Part shown: piece by piece, positions 7,517 to 11,500 of the stretch
How the letters are laid out: every line of letters begins with the position of its first letter
Numbering within the stretch: position 1 is the first letter of the stretch
DNA from: Pseudomonas sp.
Lineage (GTDB): Bacteria > Pseudomonadota > Gammaproteobacteria > Pseudomonadales > Pseudomonadaceae
DNA: 11,500 bases
NCBI GenBank assembly: GCA_007117785.1
Contig: SKFV01000317.1
Coordinates: 1-11,500 of the forward strand
Reading direction: 5' to 3'
Notes under the pieces: model-generated
Database searches by the model: none
Told to the model about the DNA's origin: nothing
What the model saw: the letters and a program-made list of their open reading frames with translations, nothing else
Made by a program: the position numbers and the translations under genes

Positions 7517-8237
7517 CCAGCCAGAGCAACCACAGGGTCACGCCAAGCGGCAACAAGAGCGCAGTCAGAATACCCATCAGACTCATGCCCAAGGCGGCAA
7601 AAGCCCCTGCCTCTTCACTTTCTTCCATCGCGCGCGCAGTGCCGACTGCATGCGCGCACATGCCCATGGCCAGCCCCCAGGCCGCCGGATGGGTAATCCG
7701 GCACAGCTTGAGCAGACCGGGCCCGATCAGTGTGGCGATAATCGCGGTGAGCATGACAAAGACCGCGGCCAGCGCCGCCACACCACCAATCTGTTCAGCC
7801 ACCAGCATGGCAATCGGCGAGGTCACCGACTTGGGTGCCAGGGTCAGAATCAGCATCGGGTTGAGGCCAAACAGCCAGGCCAGCAACAAGGTACTCACAG
7901 TGGCAAAGCCACCACCGATTAACAGCGTCAGCATCACCGGCCAGAAAAACTGGCGGATCCGGCGCAGGTTCAGATACAGCGGCACGGCCAGCGCCACGGT
8001 TGCCGGCCCGAGCAGGATAAGCAACGGATTGACGGCTGCCCGGTAATACTCAAAGTTCACGCCGAGCAGCCAGAGCAAGGCAATGATCAGGGTAATCGAC
8101 AGCAGCACCGGATGCAGAATCGCCAGCTTGCTGCGCTCATACAGGGCCACGCCGAATTGATAGGCCGCCAGGGTCACGCCCAGCCAGAACCAGGGGTGCT
8201 CGATAATCGCCTGCCAGGCCAGCGCCAGCTCAGTCAT
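7512..8237 (-). CDS. lrgB: LrgB/CidB family inner-membrane protein
   Basis: A 241-residue polytopic membrane protein, about the usual length for LrgB, with roughly six to eight hydrophobic segments. Family motifs are visible: LGPATVALAVPLY near 76-88, TLAPKSVTSPIAM in the middle, and the C-terminal stretch HAVGTARAMEESEEAGAFAA. The family was first linked to murein hydrolase control and cell death in Staphylococcus. LrgAB-type pairs are now known to import pyruvate in Bacillus (PftAB), and the plant relative PLGG1 carries glycolate and glycerate. A small-carboxylate transporter is therefore the likelier role here. The ATG overlaps the end of lrgA by eight bases and has GGAGA six bases ahead within lrgA, indicating coupled translation. 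Substrate unknown. Confidence 0.92.
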   Translation of the reverse strand: MTELALAWQAIIEHPWFWLGVTLAAYQFGVALYERSKLAILHPVLLSITLIIALLWLLGVNFEYYRAAVNPLLILLGPATVALAVPLYLNLRRIRQFFWPVMLTLLIGGGFATVSTLLLAWLFGLNPMLILTLAPKSVTSPIAMLVAEQIGGVAALAAVFVMLTAIIATLIGPGLLKLCRITHPAAWGLAMGMCAHAVGTARAMEESEEAGAFAALGMSLMGILTALLLPLGVTLWLLWLG

Positions 8238-8595
8238 TGCCCGTCTCCGGCACTGTGCGGCGGGCTAAAAATCGCTGCAGCAACCAGCCGCACAGCGGCA
8301 AAGCCAGGGCAAAGGAAATCACCAGGGTCAGCAGGATGCCCAGACCGAAGGTGCGCATTTCAGCACCATAGGCCATGACCCCGACAGCCGGCGGCACCAG
8401 TATCAAGGGCAGGTATTTCAGCAGGCTACCCGCCGCCTGCTCAACCGGTGCCGGCACCTCGCCACGAACCAGCAAAAACCCCAGCAACAGAACCATGCCG
8501 ATAATCGGACCCGGCAAAAAGGGCAATAGCAGGATATTCAATCCGGTGCCCAGCAACTGGAACAGGATCAACCAGGTCAGACCGCGCAGCAGCAT
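8230..8595 (-). CDS. lrgA: LrgA/CidA family inner-membrane protein
   Basis: A 121-residue, holin-like small membrane protein with four predicted transmembrane segments (about 5-25, 28-44, 60-78, 84-108). It shows the family signatures LPGPIIGMVLLLGFLL and YLPLILVPPAVGVM. It is the first gene of a two-gene operon with lrgB, and the two products are expected to work as a pair in the inner membrane. The tail RRTVPETGND is polar. The ribosome binding site is weak (GAGAAGAG shortly before the ATG), but no better start exists and the length is normal. LrgA and CidA cannot be told apart from sequence; no LytTR/LytSR-type or CidR-like regulator gene lies beside it. Confidence 0.9.
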   Translation of the reverse strand: MLLRGLTWLILFQLLGTGLNILLLPFLPGPIIGMVLLLGFLLVRGEVPAPVEQAAGSLLKYLPLILVPPAVGVMAYGAEMRTFGLGILLTLVISFALALPLCGWLLQRFLARRTVPETGND

Positions 8596-8677
8596 GCACT
8601 CTTCTCGTCACAGCGATGGAAAGGCAAAGGGTAAAGCAGCCGGCGCGGGCTTCCAAGCTGCAATCACCGGCAGCCTC

Positions 8678-8702
8678 AAAAAAGCCGGGCAATGCCCGGC
8701 TT
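8678..8702 (-). terminator. Rho-independent terminator of the acyl-CoA dehydrogenase operon
   Basis: On the minus strand, AAGCCGGGC, the loop ATT and GCCCGGCTT form a GC-rich stem of seven to nine pairs followed by six T residues. It lies 20 bases after the stop of the second dehydrogenase gene and 82 bases ahead of lrgA, so it separates the two minus-strand operons. The plus-strand side lacks a long T run, so it works mainly in one direction. Confidence 0.9.
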
Positions 8703-8721
8703 GATTGAACTCGCTTGGCGC

Positions 8722-9864
8722 TTAATAACCGCGCAAACGGGCAAAGCGGTCCGCGTGATAACGATAGTCGCCAAACAACTGCTGCGCCATGCGTGCACGC
8801 TTCATAAACAGGCCGATATCAAACTCGTCGGTCATGCCCATGCCACCGTGCAACTGCACACCTTCATTGGTTGCCAGCTCTGCGACCTCGCAGGCCTTGG
8901 CCTTGGCCAGACTGACCCGCTGGGCGGCATCTTCAGCACCTTCATCCAGTGATTGCAGAGCCTTGAGTACCACTGACTTGACCAGTTCAATCTCGCTGAA
9001 CAGGTGCGCGCAGCGATGTTGCAGGGCCTGGAAGCTACCCAGGGTTACGCCAAATTGCTTGCGCTCCTGCAGATAACTGACCGTGCGGCTGAAGGATTCT
9101 TCTGCGATACCCAGCAATTCGGCAGCCAGTTGCGCATTGGCAACGTCAAGAATCAGCTCCAGCGCGGCAAAGCCTTCACCCGCCTTGCCCAGCACCGCAC
9201 CCGCCGGCAGTTTGACCTGATCAAAACTGACTGAGGCGGCATTACGGCTGTCGACCATACTGGTGCGTTCAATATGGATGCCAGGTAATTTGGCATCCAC
9301 CAAGAGCAAACTGATGCCTTCGGCAGCGTTGGTGTCACCACTGCTACGCGCCGTCACAATAAAATGATCCGCCACATGGCCGTCGACGACACATTTCTTG
9401 CAGCCGTTGAGCAACCAGCCATCACCGTCTTGCTCCAGCCGGGTGCCGACCTGACGCGGATTGTGGCGAGCCACTTCATCTATCGCCAATGCAGTGATGA
9501 GTTTACCCGCCGCAATCTCCGGCAGCACCGCTGTTTGCTGCTCTTCGGAGCCAGCCAGCAAGAGGCTGCTGACACCGATAATCGCGGTCGACAGCAAGGG
9601 CGATACGCTGAGATTACGCCCCGCCTGTTCACTGATCTGGCCCATGCCTACCTGGCCAAACTGGGAGCCACCGAAGGCTTCCGGAATCAGGGTGCCCACC
9701 AGGCCCATCTCTACCATCTGTTGCCACAGGTCACGGGAAAAGCCAGTCTCATCCTGACTATCACGCAGTTTGCGTAACTGGCTGACCGGTGCCTGCTCGC
9801 TCAGGAAGCCCTTGGCGGCATCCTTGAGCATCTGTTGTTCATCGTTGAGTACCAAAGCGCTCAT
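8722..9864 (-). CDS. Acyl-CoA dehydrogenase family protein lacking the catalytic glutamate
   Basis: A 380-residue protein with the full three-domain acyl-CoA dehydrogenase layout: N-terminal helices (NDEQQMLKDAAKGFL), a middle beta domain (~120-225) and a C-terminal helical domain with the family stretch VQLHGGMGMTDEFDIGLFMK. Two key features are missing. The flavin/acyl motif usually reading EPxxGSD is replaced by DEVARHN. Where the C-terminal catalytic base stands (the E of YEGT in medium-chain enzymes), this protein has LFGD, with F364 at the glutamate place (codon 8773-8775). It is thus probably the non-catalytic partner of the dehydrogenase encoded just upstream, like the mixed FadE pairs of mycobacterial steroid breakdown. 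GAGGA six bases ahead of the ATG supports the start. It lies 19 bases downstream of its partner and ends at a strong terminator. The family is secure; the inactive-subunit role is inferred. Confidence 0.92.
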   Translation of the reverse strand: MSALVLNDEQQMLKDAAKGFLSEQAPVSQLRKLRDSQDETGFSRDLWQQMVEMGLVGTLIPEAFGGSQFGQVGMGQISEQAGRNLSVSPLLSTAIIGVSSLLLAGSEEQQTAVLPEIAAGKLITALAIDEVARHNPRQVGTRLEQDGDGWLLNGCKKCVVDGHVADHFIVTARSSGDTNAAEGISLLLVDAKLPGIHIERTSMVDSRNAASVSFDQVKLPAGAVLGKAGEGFAALELILDVANAQLAAELLGIAEESFSRTVSYLQERKQFGVTLGSFQALQHRCAHLFSEIELVKSVVLKALQSLDEGAEDAAQRVSLAKAKACEVAELATNEGVQLHGGMGMTDEFDIGLFMKRARMAQQLFGDYRYHADRFARLRGY

Positions 9865-9883
9865 GGTCTGTCCTCGATTCGGT

Positions 9884-11062
9884 TCACTGCAGCCCGAGAA
9901 TATTGCGGGCGATAACGTTGAGCTGGATTTCCGAGGTGCCGCCCTCGATCGAGTTGCCCTTGGAGCGCAACCAGGCCCGCGGCATGGCGCCGTTGTTGCT
10001 GGCCTCGCCGTCCCAGATCATGGCATCGCTACCATGCAGCGCAACCAGCAGCTCCTGACGACGCTTGTTCAGCTCGGTACCGTAATACTTGAGCATCGCC
10101 GATGCGGCGCCTACCCCTTGCCCGGCCTTGGCCTCATCCAGCACGCGCTCGGCGGTCAGAGCAAAGGCATCGGAATCGAGATCCCAGCGGGTGAGCTCAC
10201 TGCGCAAATAGCCATCGGCCAACTTGCCCTGCTCCAGCCCGACGGCATCAACCGCGATCTGTGACAGGGTTTTCTGGCCAGCCGCCGTGCGGCCCATGCC
10301 ACCAATCATTTCCCGCTCATGGGTCAGCAGGTACTTGGCAATGGTCCAGCCGGCATTGATTTCACCGACCACCTGGCTTTTCTCGACCTTGACGTTATCA
10401 AGGAAGGTCTCGCAGAAGGGCGAACTGCCGGAAATCAGCTTGATCGGACGGGTTGAGACGCCCGGTGTGGTCATGTCAAAGAGCACTAGACTGATACCCA
10501 GTTGCTTCTTGGCTTCGGTATTGGTGCGCACCAGACAGAACATCCAGTCCGCCTTGTCGGCATAGGAGGTCCAGATCTTCTGGCCATTGACGATAAAGTG
10601 ATCGCCCTGATCCTCCGCCTTGGTCTGCAGACCGGCCAGATCAGAACCAGCGCCGGGTTCGCTGTAGCCCTGACACCAGCGAATCTCGCCGCGGATAATC
10701 GGCGGCAAGTGCTGACGCTTGAGCTCTTCCGAGCCGAACTTGAGAATGGCCGGGCCGATCATCCAGACACCAAAGCTGGACAACGGGGCACGTGCCTTGA
10801 TGCGCGCCATTTCTTCCTGCAACACCTTGGTTTCCGCCCGGCTCAGACCACCACCGCCGTACTCGGTCGGCCAGTCCGGCGCGGTCCAGCCGCGCTCGGC
10901 CATGCGTTCAAGCCACAGCTTCTGGTCGGCACTCTGGAACTGGAAATTACGTCCACCCCAGCACACATCGGCATCACTGGTTACCGGCTCACGCATGCTG
11001 GCCGGGCAATTGTCTTCCAGCCAGCCACGCACATCATGGCGAAAAGCAGTCAGATCGCTCAC
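9884..11062 (-). CDS. Acyl-CoA dehydrogenase, catalytic subunit
   Basis: A 392-residue FAD enzyme expected to put a trans double bond between the alpha and beta carbons of an acyl-CoA, passing electrons to electron-transfer flavoprotein. It has WCQGYSEPGAGSDLAGL in the middle domain (the EPxxGSD flavin/substrate motif), IVNGQKIWTSYA after it, and a C-terminal IEGGTSEIQ in which E373 (codon 9944-9946) is the probable catalytic base. It is thus complete where its downstream partner is not. The start is GTG, chosen because GGAGG stands seven bases ahead and the nearby ATG upstream meets a stop at once. It is the first gene of a two-gene minus-strand operon. The sequence resembles the larger-subunit FadE enzymes acting on bulky or branched acyl-CoAs, but the substrate is not readable. 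Confidence 0.93.
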   Translation of the reverse strand: MSDLTAFRHDVRGWLEDNCPASMREPVTSDADVCWGGRNFQFQSADQKLWLERMAERGWTAPDWPTEYGGGGLSRAETKVLQEEMARIKARAPLSSFGVWMIGPAILKFGSEELKRQHLPPIIRGEIRWCQGYSEPGAGSDLAGLQTKAEDQGDHFIVNGQKIWTSYADKADWMFCLVRTNTEAKKQLGISLVLFDMTTPGVSTRPIKLISGSSPFCETFLDNVKVEKSQVVGEINAGWTIAKYLLTHEREMIGGMGRTAAGQKTLSQIAVDAVGLEQGKLADGYLRSELTRWDLDSDAFALTAERVLDEAKAGQGVGAASAMLKYYGTELNKRRQELLVALHGSDAMIWDGEASNNGAMPRAWLRSKGNSIEGGTSEIQLNVIARNILGLQ

Positions 11063-11069
11063 ACAAAAT

Positions 11070-11074
11070 CCTCC
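11070..11074 (-). promoter_or_regulatory. Ribosome binding site fixing the GTG start of the first dehydrogenase
   Basis: The minus strand reads GGAGG seven bases before the GTG at 11062. The ATG that overlaps this motif opens a frame of only five codons before TGA, so GTG is the only workable start. Confidence 0.75.
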
Positions 11075-11132
11075 ATCAGGGGCATGTCAGACGACCAAGA
11101 TACCTGCTCTGTACGCTCACGGCAGCGAGTTT

Positions 11133-11161
11133 AATATGACAAATGATGACCCATTAGTCAG
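11133..11161 (-). promoter_or_regulatory. Weak candidate promoter of the dehydrogenase operon
   Basis: On the minus strand CTGACT (11156-11161) and CATATT (11133-11138) are 17 bases apart, each matching four of six consensus positions. They lie in the 107-base gap after the GGDEF gene. I see no convincing terminator there, so read-through from the GGDEF gene is also possible. Tentative. Confidence 0.22.
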
Positions 11162-11169
11162 CAATATGG

Positions 11170-11500
11170 TCAGTCAGCGCCGGCCAACACCGTCTGGTTG
11201 CGGCCCGCCTGCTTGGCCTGATACATCGCCTGATCGGCGCGTGCGATCAGTTGCTTGCGGGTTTCCCCCGACTGCCAGCGCGCCGCGCCAACACTGATGG
11301 TTACCTGCGCCAGCGGCGGGAAGGCGGTTTCTGCCACCGCTGCTCGCAGACGCTCGGCCAGCAACCCGGCATCGGCGGCTCCGGTTTCCACCGCCAGCAC
11401 AATAAACTCCTCACCCCCCCAACGACCAAAGAGGTCGGAGCTGCGCAAGGCGGCCATGACCACCTCGGCCATTGTTGCCAGCACCTGATCACCCAGCTCA
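11170..11500 (-). CDS. GGDEF-domain diguanylate cyclase, C-terminal part (5' end outside window)
   Basis: The C-terminal ~110 residues of a GGDEF domain, which makes the second messenger cyclic di-GMP from two GTP. The frame is open through the right edge, so the GTG near 11484 is internal; the visible part begins ELGDQVLATMAEVV, matching the conserved GDxVL region. The active-site signature is GGEEF, an active variant. RSSD five residues before it is the RxxD inhibitory site, so product feedback is expected. The domain closes with the usual ADQAMYQAKQAGRN followed by a short tail. Any N-terminal sensory part is outside the window. It is on the same strand as the dehydrogenase operon but 107 bases away, and probably unrelated in function. 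Confidence 0.92.
   Translation of the reverse strand, partial: ELGDQVLATMAEVVMAALRSSDLFGRWGGEEFIVLAVETGAADAGLLAERLRAAVAETAFPPLAQVTISVGAARWQSGETRKQLIARADQAMYQAKQAGRNQTVLAGAD

Noticed and set aside
9364..9777. Plus-strand open frame of 137 codons
   Set aside because: Antisense to the smaller acyl-CoA dehydrogenase, with no family motif; a shadow frame.
2511..11062. A liu/atu/gny leucine or acyclic terpene catabolic cluster
   Set aside because: Those clusters have a separate two-subunit carboxylase plus enoyl-CoA hydratase and HMG-CoA lyase; none of these is present.
11111..11130. Possible hairpin CGCT...AGCG as a terminator of the GGDEF gene
   Set aside because: Only four pairs with a six-base loop and no T run on either strand.

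Overview
The window looks like chromosomal DNA from a gammaproteobacterium close to Pseudomonas. The evidence is moderately high GC (roughly 60% by eye), strong AGGAGG-type ribosome binding sites, a Pseudomonas-like PBP1A and tight gene packing. It holds eight protein genes; the first and last run off the window edges. I see no rRNA, tRNA, CRISPR array, insertion sequence or phage gene, and no stretch over 300 bases without a gene.

Layout. (1) 2-1435, plus strand: the C-terminal half of penicillin-binding protein 1A (mrcA/ponA), with the transpeptidase domain complete. (2) 1393-2343, minus strand: a LysR-type regulator whose 3' end overlaps the end of mrcA tail to tail. (3) 2344-2510: a divergent promoter region with an ATGA-N7-TCAT LysR-type box and a perfect 12-bp palindrome. 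(4) 2511-7486, plus strand: a two-gene operon with a TGATG junction, encoding an AMP-forming acyl-CoA synthetase and a 1094-residue single-chain biotin-dependent acyl-CoA carboxylase. (5) 7512-8595, minus strand: an LrgA/LrgB (CidA/CidB) membrane-protein pair, converging on the carboxylase. (6) 8678-8702: an intrinsic terminator. (7) 8722-11062, minus strand: two acyl-CoA dehydrogenase genes 19 bases apart. One has the catalytic glutamate and the other lacks it, which suggests one mixed enzyme. (8) 11170-11500, minus strand: the C-terminal part of a GGDEF diguanylate cyclase with an I-site.

How the genes may work together. The ligase would activate a free carboxylic acid to its CoA thioester and the carboxylase would add CO2 at the alpha carbon, under control of the divergent LysR protein. 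The dehydrogenase pair acts on acyl-CoA esters and the LrgAB pair could move a small carboxylate. A single acid-catabolism locus is therefore possible but is inference: the dehydrogenases form a separate transcription unit, and no hydratase, lyase or thiolase is present. The mrcA and GGDEF genes look like ordinary flanking genes. Nothing here is plainly a new kind of system. The most interesting parts are the ligase-carboxylase module, whose substrate is unknown, and the probable heteromeric dehydrogenase.
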